From: Aureliella helgolandensis
Lineage (GTDB): Bacteria; Planctomycetota; Planctomycetia; Pirellulales; Pirellulaceae
Assembly: GCF_007752135.1 (NCBI RefSeq)
Contig: NZ_CP036298.1
Coordinates: forward strand, 4,340,001-4,404,000
Direction: 5' to 3'
DNA: 64,000 nucleotides
Part shown: one piece after another, positions 55,701 through 64,000 of the stretch
How the letters are laid out: each line of letters opens with the position of its first letter
Position numbering within the stretch: position 1 is the stretch's first letter
Translations under genes and position numbers: made by a program
The notes under the pieces: generated by a model
The model's database searches: none
Told to the model about the DNA's origin: nothing
What the model saw: only the letters and a program-made list of their open reading frames with translations

Positions 55701-58625
55701 TTCCCAGTAGTCGCCGGTGCGTTCCAAAATCTCAACAGCTTGACGCCCCTGCTCAATGCACGCTTCATACCTTGAGAACGAGAAGTGAAGGATGCTGAGG
55801 AAATTCCGGGTTTGGCCCTGCCCCCAAGCGTCGCCCAGCGCCTTGCGAATTTCCAAGGAGCGTTTTCCATATTCCATTCCGCGTTTCTCCCAACGAATCA
55901 GCGTCATCACGGGCGCATGTTCCGAGTAGGATTGGGCAAGGAATCTTGTTGGTTGGAAGCTCTCGGCTGCATTCATTCCACGCAGGTGTGCCCACAGCGT
56001 GAAGTACTTGGTACGGGTAAACCAATAGGCGTGTGCAATCTTGCTGTACAGCGAGAGTGACATTTGTTCTTGTTCGCTAGGAACTTGATCGCAGCGGCCG
56101 CTGAATCTGGGAAACAGCGATTTGCGAAACTGCCGTATCCCTTCCACGGCCAGGCTCCAGCCCAATTGCAACCGATTCTTACAAATGGGCTGATGGAGTC
56201 GCTGCAATGATGCTTCGAAACATTCAACGGCTTGGTCTTTGTTCCCCCGCTTGAAATAGAGTTCGCCTCGTTTCATTAGCAGATGGGCTTGATCCATCTC
56301 CGAACCGACACTGCCCTCTGCTTGATCGAGCCATTTTTCTGCAGCATCATACTCTCCCTGCAACAGCAAGACTTCACTCATCATCGTTTCGATAAAGTGT
56401 TGCTGTTCGGCAGTTGCATAGCGCAGGGCGCGCGCGGCGATTTCTAACTGCTCTTGAGCGCTCACCAACGAAAAACTGCTGCGCGCAATTTTTGCCGCAT
56501 GGATCGCATTCGGCAAAGCCAGTTCGTGCAGGTACGCAGCATCGAAATGGTACGCCAGCTTGAAAAATTCGCTCGGCTCATTCGCTCCCAAGTACCGTCC
56601 GATCTGTCCGTGCATTTTTGTGATGGCGTTGCTCGACAAATCTGCCAGGATTGCTTCCCGTATCTTGTCGTGCACGAAGGACAACACGCGATCCGGTCGG
56701 CTCCAAACCAATCGCTGGGTGCGGGCGGGCTGAATTGCGGCGTAGGCATCTGCAATACTGATTCCCACCAATTCCGCTGCGATATCTAAGCTAAACTCGC
56801 GACCAATGACCGCCGCGACGGCCAGAATATTTCGCGTATTGTCAGGCAAACGGGACAATCGATCAACTAGGATTTCGCTTGCACCTTCCGCGGTTTGAAA
56901 GGTTGAAAGCCGGTGCTGGTCGACTTCCCATTCCCGATCGACGCTGCGCAACGCTCGCGATTCCACCAGCCCACGCACCACCGCGGCTGCCATGAACGGA
57001 CTTCCCTCCGCAAAACGTTGAACGACTTCAATCGCTGTATCGGGAAGATGCCCAGCCATCGATTCGGCCAACTGCCTGACTGCATGGTCGCTCAGCGGAC
57101 CAAGTGACAGTTTCTCAGAAACGTTGATATCCCTTCGCAGCTTACCTGCGATACCTTCATTCGGACGCGCAACCGCAAAAAGACAGCAGTGCTCGGATGG
57201 TTCCTCAGAGATAGCGACTAATATTCGGAATGACTTATCATCCATCCACTGACAATCGTCCAAGGTGATCATCACGCTACGATCCGCCGTCCCTAAGCCG
57301 GTGAATAGAGTCCGAAACGCAGAGATCACCCGTCCCTGGCCCAATTCATCGGGCCCCGATAACGTGTTAATGGGCCATCCAAAGATTTTGGCAAGTTGTG
57401 GCATCGCCGTCGCAACTTCCTGACGATAGTCCTCCATCCGCTGCATGGTCCGGACCAGCAGGGCTGGCTCGTTCGCGATATGCTTTACCAATTGGTCCAA
57501 CGCCTGAAGCCACACGGCTGCTGGCTCTTGGGCGCTATGCTCAGTCGCTCGGCCACGCAGTACTAGGTAGCGTTTTCGAGATGCAACGCGTGCGACTTCA
57601 TTGAGTAAACGCGTCTTCCCCATTCCAGACTCGCTCATCAACAAGATCTTCTTCGATCCACCCACGAGCACTAAGTCGAGAGTGTGCTCCAACATATTGA
57701 GTTGCATATCGCGACCAACAAATGCGGGATCAATAATCGCTGAACGCTGGTCGGCTCCGCCGACTACAAAATCATCGAAACTCTGGTTTCCCTTCAGCAC
57801 CTGGGTAATCACTTGAACGTCATGCAGCGCCGCCCGAGCGCTTTGATAGCGGTCCCGTGGCTCCTTCGATATCAATCGGTCAATGAACTGAAGGATTGCA
57901 TCCGGCGTGTCGTCAGGGTATCGAGTGACATCCGGATCTGCCGTCATGTGTTGGTAGAGGATCTCACTAACATCACCCTCAAAGGCAGTTTTCCCCGTCA
58001 GGGCTGCATACAAGACAAATCCGACAGAATAGAGATCCGAGGAATCGCAAATATCGTGATCGATGATTCCCGACAACTCGGGCGACGTGTAGGACGCGCA
58101 CTCCCGCGCAAGCTGATCATCCTTACCGAACACTTCGGGGCACCACAGTGGGACGTAACCACACAGAACGGAATGCCCGTCACTCCTCATAATAATATTC
58201 GACGGACGAATGTCCCGATGAATACACCCCAGTCGATGGATATGATCTAGCCCATTCAGCAGATCATCGGCTAACACCATCACTTCGTCAGCCGTGAGTG
58301 GACTTTTCTGAAACCTCGATGAGAGCGAATCCCCCTCGACAAAGGGATAGACGACCCGTAGGTTCTCTTCCCCTACTTCGTAGTCGATGGGATGCGCATA
58401 GGTATCGCAGCGGATACTGGATGTCAGACGCGCTTCAGTCTTGAACCGGTCAAACCCTCGTTCGCGAAAAACCCTCTTGGGAACTTCGCGCAGAATGACC
58501 TTCCCCCCCATGTTAAGATCTTCGGCAAGGAAGCAACGGACGATCGATGCATTCGATAGTTCTTTGATAATGCGGTAGCCATCGGCGCTCTGGCCCACGC
58601 TATTACCATTTTCCGTTGAACTCAC
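52764..58625 (-). CDS. Giant pseudokinase-STAND ATPase-TPR-GAF-histidine kinase-receiver-Hpt hybrid
   Basis: 1953 residues from GTG 58625 with GAGG five bases upstream. Paralogue of the protein at 13903-19803, with the same order: kinase-like (~15-280), STAND NTPase with Walker A SESGMGKT (~332) and Walker B MITLDDCQW (~457), TPR-like helices (~690-1190), GAF (~1240-1375), coiled coil, HisKA SHEIRTPITG (His ~1440), HATPase with NAVKFT, DTGIGM, GGTGLGL, receiver with VLLDMQMPVLDG (Asp ~1744), and additionally a C-terminal Hpt domain with HLHQIKGSGG (~1901). In the kinase-like part HRD is intact (~135), but the beta3 Lys is Arg (VILREV) and DFG is replaced by CGY (~153), so phosphotransfer by this domain is unlikely. 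No membrane helix. Its relay could run wholly within one polypeptide to Hpt. Confidence 0.95.
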   Translation of the reverse strand: MSSTENGNSVGQSADGYRIIKELSNASIVRCFLAEDLNMGGKVILREVPKRVFRERGFDRFKTEARLTSSIRCDTYAHPIDYEVGEENLRVVYPFVEGDSLSSRFQKSPLTADEVMVLADDLLNGLDHIHRLGCIHRDIRPSNIIMRSDGHSVLCGYVPLWCPEVFGKDDQLARECASYTSPELSGIIDHDICDSSDLYSVGFVLYAALTGKTAFEGDVSEILYQHMTADPDVTRYPDDTPDAILQFIDRLISKEPRDRYQSARAALHDVQVITQVLKGNQSFDDFVVGGADQRSAIIDPAFVGRDMQLNMLEHTLDLVLVGGSKKILLMSESGMGKTRLLNEVARVASRKRYLVLRGRATEHSAQEPAAVWLQALDQLVKHIANEPALLVRTMQRMEDYRQEVATAMPQLAKIFGWPINTLSGPDELGQGRVISAFRTLFTGLGTADRSVMITLDDCQWMDDKSFRILVAISEEPSEHCCLFAVARPNEGIAGKLRRDINVSEKLSLGPLSDHAVRQLAESMAGHLPDTAIEVVQRFAEGSPFMAAAVVRGLVESRALRSVDREWEVDQHRLSTFQTAEGASEILVDRLSRLPDNTRNILAVAAVIGREFSLDIAAELVGISIADAYAAIQPARTQRLVWSRPDRVLSFVHDKIREAILADLSSNAITKMHGQIGRYLGANEPSEFFKLAYHFDAAYLHELALPNAIHAAKIARSSFSLVSAQEQLEIAARALRYATAEQQHFIETMMSEVLLLQGEYDAAEKWLDQAEGSVGSEMDQAHLLMKRGELYFKRGNKDQAVECFEASLQRLHQPICKNRLQLGWSLAVEGIRQFRKSLFPRFSGRCDQVPSEQEQMSLSLYSKIAHAYWFTRTKYFTLWAHLRGMNAAESFQPTRFLAQSYSEHAPVMTLIRWEKRGMEYGKRSLEIRKALGDAWGQGQTRNFLSILHFSFSRYEACIEQGRQAVEILERTGDYWEVHIARYQLAASLYRIGQLDEAIELAQVNYQSALQRGDFQGTGNIIDVWVRAARGNMPIEVIDLELSREVIDAQRTCQVLIAKGVHDFFQHQFEEAATSFAEAVSVARKTKVSNSYVSPSYTWLCTALRRKLETADLRSLSERRKWVKQLLRCALQAVAVARQFTNDRPHALREYAAVLAICGQSRKSRAMFQRSLDLARAHKADVEEAETRVLHAEYGRELGWPIDQDALEQAQMRLSQLGKDQHNVNEGGSLSLFNRFDTLLASGRRIATSTMPEEIYHEVRTAATKILRGEQVLLVLDNAASQTTTIPPGQAFDLSLVEEASSTRQTVVRDVETVASNLTASTSKGTFLCCPIDVNDKTVALLYVANRRFSGIFGDDEIRIADYLASAAGAALEKADSFCQLHDLNQNLERKVQERTDSVVRHSRELERTANQLSATKEKLQLAKNAAEEANAAKSDFLARMSHEIRTPITGILGFTDLILRGVVADDAERTSHLQTVHSNAHHLLNLLNDILDISKIEADKIVTEYATCNPVMIVGDVVASLQSQAIQKNIALGIEVETSVPATLISDSTRLRQILTNLVSNAVKFTEQGGVTLIVRTQGPERSPERLQIFVEDTGIGMTADQLESVFEPFKQADVSTTRKYGGTGLGLSISKRLAEALGGKIDVESETQVGTRMIFSLPVVGAEDGGLVSPEDALAIARTRGVSRFLKCDLREVRVLVVDDGESNRRLMSLLLTDSGATVMTACNGQEAVEQLLADQEAFDIVLLDMQMPVLDGYSTVRILREHGFQKPVVALTANALVGDESRCRAAGCSEYLTKPFELNALLGIVEANTVGRVIGKCAPVVENSRLHAGTVEPPTGRAERRPAASPTPVLETVEVNAADLFEDEWMNKFANDLVEEIDTALPLLLEATKARDRDTIAKHLHQIKGSGGTVGLDRLTEIAAKGEQALLESLWEEISEAISELQEFVILAKAET

Positions 58626-59471
58626 TATCGCCTCGATTGCAATCGACCAAGCGCATCATTGCAAAACGCGAACGACTTCGGGGCGGGAGTCGCACTCGTT
58701 TTTGGGCAGTGATTGAACGCATACGTGCGGTCCTGTTAGCCATGCCCGAGAAACAGTAGCCCACTGCGCCTTGACTTTCCGGAGAATTCGCCAGAATTAG
58801 CGACTTTTTACCTAGAGGTGTCCGGAATCTAACTATTCTACCAAGGAGAGTGCCACAATCGCCCCTTGCGCCGCCCAGTCCCCCGCCCAGTCCCTAACCT
58901 CGAGTTGGGCGTCGCAACTCCTGTCCAGACTCATCGAGCGACTGAAACGATGCCAGGGGTGTTGTCGACCCCCAAGGCACACGATGCACCACGAGCGCCA
59001 TGAACAAGTGTTCCACCAGTAGTCAATCGCGAGGGCTAGACACTGTGATGCCACTCGCCTCAAACCACCGGTCCCAATGATCTCCGACCACACATTAGAT
59101 ATCTGGATTGCGTGCCCCCAAGGAGCTACAGCAACTCACCGCGCATTAACACCGGATAGCGTGCGAGAAGGCTACGCTATTGCTTGCAGCTACAGGAATT
59201 TACAACTCGATGGACAAAGAGCAGGCAACAGACAGACTAGCTGGCAGGTCCGTAGGTGCTCTGCCGTGCCCAGCGCGGCCCAGCATTGTTAACAGCTGCC
59301 TACCGAGTGGTTTGCGCCGCACTGGCCACCATCATCCAGCGGCACAGAGGCTGGCTAAAATTCCTGCTGTACCTGGATAGAATCTGGTTGGGGAATGCTC
59401 CCCATGCGGACGCGTACCGCAGTACAACTACCACTGAGCAAGTCGCCTCCGTTACGGGGTGATGCAACCGC
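58626..59471. other. Intergenic region without a convincing gene
   Basis: 846 bp between the start of the second hybrid kinase and the end of the redoxin/copper gene. Only short frames without family features are present. It must hold the kinase promoter (minus strand) near 58626-58800, but no sigma-70 type pair stands out. No tRNA-like fold or strong terminator was recognised. Confidence 0.4.
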
Positions 59472-61211
59472 TTAAAGGTTATCCTGCACCGGAACGGTAT
59501 CCATAAACCCAATCATCATCTCTTCAAAGCTCTGGTCCCCCCATTTCACTGACTGGCTGGGATCGGGATTTGTCAAATTGTATTTGCTGTTATCAAATAC
59601 GGCCGTGCATCGAATGCGCGTCCCCTTCGGGAGATTGAGGGGTGTGTCGAGAACGTACTTTAGCTGCCAATTGAAGTCGTAGTTGGGTACGTTCAGAACC
59701 GTTTCCGTTCGCCCGTCGGGGAAATGGGCGTCGTAGCGGAACGATTTACCACGCAGGTGCATGTGGGGAGTGAGGCTGAGTAAATTCTCATCGTGCTTGA
59801 CCACGTAATCAGCCGTCACTTCATGCTTAGCCGCATTCGGCGGAATCACAAAATCTTGGTCAATCGCGGCGCGACCACGCACCCGCTTGCGGACGTTTTC
59901 CTTGTCGGTAAATCGAAACCCCACATAACTCAAGTCGTCGGTTGCTGAACCATTGGGCGTGTAGTGCATCTCGAACAGCAGCTTGCTCCCTGCTTTCACC
60001 TCGATCGCCAGCCCATCTTCGAACTCCATCGGAGGGCTGCCTGGTGCATAGCCAGCCAAAACTTGGCGGAAATCTCGGCGATCCTCCCCAGGTGGTATCA
60101 CGAACACCAAAATGTGATGCACCACCCCACGTTTGTCCGGCCGCGCTTCGGAGGACACAATGTACTTGTCTTCATCCCATTGAGGGTCCACTACGAAATG
60201 TTGATAATCCAACACGCCTTCGGCAGCGACGGAAAAGGGTTCTTCCCGCATTTTGATCACCAGCTCCGGCTCCTCCATCTGCCACCCGGTTGCAAATACT
60301 GGGGGCTCGGGCAGGTCTTTCGGATCGCCTTCGGGCATCCCATTCTCAACCCAGGTGGCAATCAACTCACGCTCCAACTCACTGAGACGGGCGTCATTGG
60401 CAAACGTCCCATGCGCTGGATCCGCATACCAGGGGGGCATCCGATTGTCGTCGATGACTTCCAAAATCGTATCCTCCCAGCCCAAGACATCGTCGTAGCC
60501 GGTCAGCGTGAACGGAGCAATCTCTCCATCGCGATGGCAACTCATGCACTTGCTGTTGAAAATCGAGGCAATGTGCTTGTTAAAAGTAATTTCACCCGTA
60601 GCCGCGATCTCTTTAACGCGACCAATATGGCACCCCACGGCTTTAGTCTCAGCCAACGCAATCGGCTGCCCCGTTAACAAGGCCTCTATGGCCAACGTCA
60701 ACTCGGGTTTGGGATCTCGCTCCTTGGAATAGCCCACTCCATACTGATCGTCGATTCGGCCATGGTAACGCACGATGCGGTCATGATCGATCAAGAACAC
60801 TTCCGGCGTGCGTTGAGCACCCAATGCATCGGCGATGCGGTTTCCAGGATCCTTGAGCATCGGAAACCCGATCTCGTGTCGATGCACGTAGGCTGCGACT
60901 TCCGTTAGGCTATCCTGGCTGTTGGAATTGATTCCCAAAACTTGTACGCCGCGTTCAGCATACTGTTCTTGAATATCTGTCAGCCTGGGGCCGTAGAGTT
61001 TCGCCAGTGGACACTCAGCGCCGAGGAACACGATCGCCACCGCTTGCGAGGAAGCAAAGTCATCGAGCGAAACCTGCTTACCGTAGCAATTCAGCAAGGT
61101 GAACGACTCCACTTTTTCGCCAAGCTTGCTTTCGCGGCTCGTGTCGGCCGACCAACACGTCGCACAACCCAACAGGATAACTGCCCAAAACCGGAGCCCC
61201 GTTTTCCACAT
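59472..61211 (-). CDS. Redoxin-cytochrome c-copper monooxygenase-like fusion
   Basis: 579 residues from ATG 61211 (AGAGG upstream); MWKTGLRFWAVILLGCATCW is a signal peptide or lipoprotein signal. Domain 1 (~25-190) is an AhpC/TSA-like redoxin with VFLGAECPLAKLYGPRL, a single Cys in the usual spot and no resolving CxxC. Then comes a c-type heme site CMSCH within SIFNSKCMSCHRDGEIAPF, and the C-terminal ~300 residues resemble the copper type II, ascorbate-dependent monooxygenase fold, with candidate Cu ligands in VVHHILVF, FEMHYTPNG and LTPHMHLRGKS. Predicted to be exported. Planctomycetes and Verrucomicrobia commonly encode this three-part protein, but a substrate has not been shown to my knowledge. 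Confidence 0.88.
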   Translation of the reverse strand: MWKTGLRFWAVILLGCATCWSADTSRESKLGEKVESFTLLNCYGKQVSLDDFASSQAVAIVFLGAECPLAKLYGPRLTDIQEQYAERGVQVLGINSNSQDSLTEVAAYVHRHEIGFPMLKDPGNRIADALGAQRTPEVFLIDHDRIVRYHGRIDDQYGVGYSKERDPKPELTLAIEALLTGQPIALAETKAVGCHIGRVKEIAATGEITFNKHIASIFNSKCMSCHRDGEIAPFTLTGYDDVLGWEDTILEVIDDNRMPPWYADPAHGTFANDARLSELERELIATWVENGMPEGDPKDLPEPPVFATGWQMEEPELVIKMREEPFSVAAEGVLDYQHFVVDPQWDEDKYIVSSEARPDKRGVVHHILVFVIPPGEDRRDFRQVLAGYAPGSPPMEFEDGLAIEVKAGSKLLFEMHYTPNGSATDDLSYVGFRFTDKENVRKRVRGRAAIDQDFVIPPNAAKHEVTADYVVKHDENLLSLTPHMHLRGKSFRYDAHFPDGRTETVLNVPNYDFNWQLKYVLDTPLNLPKGTRIRCTAVFDNSKYNLTNPDPSQSVKWGDQSFEEMMIGFMDTVPVQDNL

Positions 61212-62881
61212 CGAAGAAACCTCTTTCCATTGATTGCAAAACACACTTCATCAGCGTGCTGGTTAAGTCACCCGGGCCCATTGCCAGGCTGTCGAGCTAG
61301 TAGCACTTTTTGTTTTTATACCGCGTTCTAATACGCATTTTAATACAGCGGTTTCAACACGCCGGCAGTGCCTCGAATTGCGTTGTAGCAGACACCACCC
61401 ATCCTTGCTCGCCACCTTGTTAGGCGTTTCAGCCGCTCAGAGGTGTCTCGGAGTGCTAACTTCTCACTAAAAAAAGAATCGCACTTCAAGCGACGCCTTG
61501 CGAGCAAGCTGCTGCGAGTTCCTATCACGAAGAACCCACTCAAACGACAAGTCGGATAGCGGAGAAAACGCGACAAGGACGGCACACCATCGTGCCATCT
61601 CCAGGATGCCAGTCGAAAACCGCCCAACTAGAATTAAACATGAACTTTCGCATAGGGTCCACTGCGAAATTGTATCGGATTGTAAAAGACGGTCGCACTG
61701 CCAGACCTCAGCCGGTACTTACGCGACAGGAATTCCCGTTAAGTGCAAGGCGTTCTTTCCCTCTCCATCTAGGGAAACGCAGCACATTGCCCCCTGGCCG
61801 CCACCATGGCCGATCCGCTGAAGCCCTGTCCGCGTTCGAGATGGGCTCCCGCCCCACTCTTAGATTACACGGGTCCGCTCTTTGGGCGCTTTCAAGTCAT
61901 CGCAATGCGTCCCCGTCAGCTTACCGCTTGCCTGAGAATAGCGCCGGTCGTTGTCCTCCCAAGCCCCCCAACCGTGGCTAGAAGTGGCACATCGAATGGT
62001 TCAATTCGCGACCTTGACAAATTAAGCAACCACACATCGCATATCGGCGATAAGCAATAAACTAACACGGAAGGCATATCCCGTGAGCGAGGAGAGAAGT
62101 CCTGGCGAATTCATGTTCTGATGGCTGTGGCGGGCTGATCCGGCTTCAGGTCGCCGAGGATGGTTTGGGGCTCGCTCCCTGCGAAACCTACTCGGGGGAC
62201 ATATTCGGGAGACACAGAAGCCACCGACTTCGTCCGCCGCGCTGCCGCAACTCAAAGGAGGGCCGAACTGGGAATCGAAGTGGAAGACGAACCTTTGGAA
62301 ACCCCGGTCTATCGTATACGCCATGCAGACCACTCGCCCGCTCAAGCAGCCTGCTCGAAGATCCTCAACCGAGCTCCCAATCCTACGACCGCCTCCTACG
62401 CTGTCATGACATGCTATCATGCCCAACACACCAGTCCGGTGGTAGTTGGCTGCGCACCCCCGTGCCTCCCATACGCTACTAAGCTCCCCAAAGGCGCGAA
62501 TGATGCGGAGACGGAGGATGCGACCTACGAAAGCTCGCGGCAGATTTTCTGCTAGATGCTTTTCTTCTGACTCAAGTCTAGGGAATTGGTGCGAGCGCCG
62601 GGCTCCGGCAATATGCCATCGCCGCCGCCAGTCGATTGGCTTTGGTAGGGGCCCCCGACAATAGGTAACTGACACTTGCCAGCGCCTCTCCTGCTCGCTC
62701 ACCGGTGCTGGGTCGCACTGAGGTTCGGTTGACAAGCGGCCAGCTCAAGAGGCTTCCACGGGCATTCCTGGGAGGACCAATTGACGTCCGCTGGGGGTGA
62801 AACGCGACGCTTGGGATGCAATGACTTGCTACAATCGGTGTCAGACAAAGAACCTCAAGAGACGACTAGCGGAGCCCCAGC
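61212..62881. other. 1.67-kb region without a recognised gene
   Basis: No frame here shows a protein family, a signal peptide or a convincing start. A 95-codon minus frame (61340-61627) is Arg/Ser-rich and could belong to the repeated small hypothetical families of planctomycetes, but I cannot name it. A 237-codon minus frame (62022-62735) and an opposed 131-codon plus frame (62160-62555) both look like chance frames. The 3' end must contain the promoter of the sulfatase gene; TACAAT at 62830-62835 is a -10-like hexamer without a good -35. Confidence 0.4.
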
Positions 62882-64000
62882 ATGCACGACGCCCCCCACG
62901 ATTTTCTTTCCCGAGCTCTTAGTAACGCTTACCAAGGTGCACTGGGCGGGCTTGCCGAAGCTAGCCGACAGGGGAACTCTCAGCACTGGTTGTTGGCAAC
63001 CATTGTTGGGTTGCTCGGCATCAATTGCCTTTCGACCATCGCCGCAGAGAGACCCAACATCATTGTCCTTTACACGGATGACCAGGGCTATGGGGATGCC
63101 AGCTGCCTCAATCCGCAGGCCAAATTTGAGACGCCCAATCTCGATCGTTTGGCCCATGAGGGAATTCGCTTTACGAATGGACATTCGGCGGATTCCGTCT
63201 GTTCTCCATCCAGATACGGACTTTTGACAGGTCGCTACTGCTGGAGAACGACACTGAAGACCGGCGTCCTGGAAGCCGAGGCAGAGTGCTTAATCGAGGA
63301 TGGGCGGGAAACCTTGGCCACCTTGCTAAGACGCCAGGGCTACACCACTTCGATGGTTGGCAAATGGCATCTGGGAATGCAATTTCCAGGCGATTTTGCT
63401 GCTCGCGACTGGAGTGGTCCGGTTCGAGACATGCCTCTGGACAAAGGATTTGACTACTTCTTCGGCATCCCAGCCTCGCTCAACTATGGCGTACTGGCTT
63501 GGTTTGAGGGAAGGCATGCAGCCACTCCACCGACTCAATTCACTGCCAAGAAGCCCAACTCTCGCCATGTAGATTACCGCATTGCTCCCCCGTATGAATC
63601 CACTCCCGCCGAAACCAAGAGGTTGCATGGCAAAGCGGCCATCGAAGTCGCAGCCGACTTTGTGGACAACCAGTGCCTGACGCGTTTTACCGATCGAGCG
63701 ATCCAATGGATGACCCGCCATATCTCCAGCCAGCCCGCCCCGGCCCCCTTCTTCCTCTACCTCCCGTTCACTTCCCCACACTACCCTGTGTGTCCGTCGC
63801 CGGAGTTTTGGGGACAAGGCGAGTGTGGTGGTTATGGAGAGTTCGTAATCGAAACCGACTACCATGTGGGCCGCATCCTTAATTATCTTGAGTCAGCCGG
63901 TATCGATGACAACACCCTGATTGTCTTTACCAGTGACAATGGCCCCGAGACCTCATGGAAACAACGCGCGAAAAAATTTGACCATGCCAGCAACGGTTCT
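62882..64000 (+). CDS. Arylsulfatase, N-terminal part (runs off the window)
   Basis: An open frame of 373 codons from ATG 62882 to the window edge, with no stop. After an N-terminal extension and a hydrophobic signal segment (LLATIVGLLGINCLSTIAA, ~38-56) the sulfatase core begins: RPNIIVLYTDDQGYGD supplies the paired metal-binding Asp residues, and the formylglycine motif is CSPSR (within DSVCSPSRYGLLTGRY, residue ~108), fitting Cys-type activation. SMVGKWHLG and VFTSDNGPETSW (the DN metal ligands) follow. Exported family-S1 sulfatase; the long pre-signal extension of ~37 residues is unusual, so a later start is possible (no good alternative Met before the core). Substrate unknown. Confidence 0.93.
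   Translation, partial: MHDAPHDFLSRALSNAYQGALGGLAEASRQGNSQHWLLATIVGLLGINCLSTIAAERPNIIVLYTDDQGYGDASCLNPQAKFETPNLDRLAHEGIRFTNGHSADSVCSPSRYGLLTGRYCWRTTLKTGVLEAEAECLIEDGRETLATLLRRQGYTTSMVGKWHLGMQFPGDFAARDWSGPVRDMPLDKGFDYFFGIPASLNYGVLAWFEGRHAATPPTQFTAKKPNSRHVDYRIAPPYESTPAETKRLHGKAAIEVAADFVDNQCLTRFTDRAIQWMTRHISSQPAPAPFFLYLPFTSPHYPVCPSPEFWGQGECGGYGEFVIETDYHVGRILNYLESAGIDDNTLIVFTSDNGPETSWKQRAKKFDHASNGS

Noticed and set aside
62022-62735. 237-codon minus-strand gene
   Set aside because: Low-similarity, Arg/Ser/Cys-rich composition typical of chance frames, with an equally long frame on the other strand.
61300-62881. tRNA or other structural RNA gene
   Set aside because: No T-loop-like GGTTCRANYCC with matching acceptor stem was found by eye here or in the other gaps.
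1-64000. The sulfatase pieces at the two ends being one gene of a circular molecule
   Set aside because: Joining base 64000 to base 1 puts the two pieces out of frame (the last codon ends at 64000, the first begins at 3), and nothing else indicates a circle.

Overview
The window looks like chromosomal DNA of a planctomycete, most likely Pirellulaceae-like (Rhodopirellula/Blastopirellula relatives). Evidence: a DUF1559 pseudopilin-like protein with an H-X9-DG tail, an FG-GAP plus ASPIC/UnbV (CRTAC1-type) protein beside a TPR protein, arylsulfatase genes at both ends, a beta-RFAP-synthase/DUF447 pair of the tetrahydromethanopterin C1 pathway, a redoxin-cytochrome-copper oxygenase fusion, and very large multidomain signalling proteins. 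No tRNA, rRNA, CRISPR, insertion sequence or phage gene was recognised.

Layout. 1-452: C-terminal piece of a sulfatase. 630-9098 (minus): a housekeeping run purA, uppS, cdsA, phoH, pgpH-like, ybeY, corC-like (nucleotide synthesis, lipid carriers, phospholipid precursors, rRNA maturation, cyclic-dinucleotide hydrolysis). 9655-10680: membrane PIN-TRAM protein. 10933-19803: a signalling island with a stand-alone Hpt protein, a REC-HD-GYP regulator, a PhcB-like methyltransferase and a 1966-residue pseudokinase/STAND-ATPase/TPR/GAF/histidine-kinase/REC hybrid. 19797-46176 (all minus): FadL-like porin, mptG/DUF447/hydrolase, the flagellar cluster flgF-G-A-H-I-J, CPBP protease, pgsA, rimO, a degenerate site-2-protease homologue, a DUF3806-like protein, then a recombination/repair operon of SbcC-like and SbcD-like proteins and a 2089-residue natural fusion of AddB and AddA. 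46691-52407 (plus): TPR protein, CRTAC1 protein, a 4 x 16 bp tandem repeat, DUF1559 protein and a small lipoprotein ending in a hairpin terminator. 52764-58625 (minus): a second 1953-residue hybrid sensor kinase, paralogous to the first but with its own Hpt domain. 59472-61211: redoxin/heme/copper protein. 61212-62881: a long stretch with no convincing gene. 62882-64000: start of a second sulfatase.

How the genes may work together. The most attractive unit is 10933-19803. The hybrid kinase ends in a receiver and lacks Hpt, and a free Hpt protein and a receiver/HD-GYP output protein lie next to it. This suggests a His-Asp-His-Asp relay that controls c-di-GMP breakdown. A methyltransferase resembling the fatty-acid methyl ester signal synthase PhcB sits between them. 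Both giant kinases carry kinase-like N-termini that lack key catalytic residues, so these are probably pseudokinases. The repair operon joins an AddBA fusion to SbcD/SbcC-like proteins through two ATGA overlaps. Several genes use TTG or GTG starts, and the starts chosen here are stated per gene.
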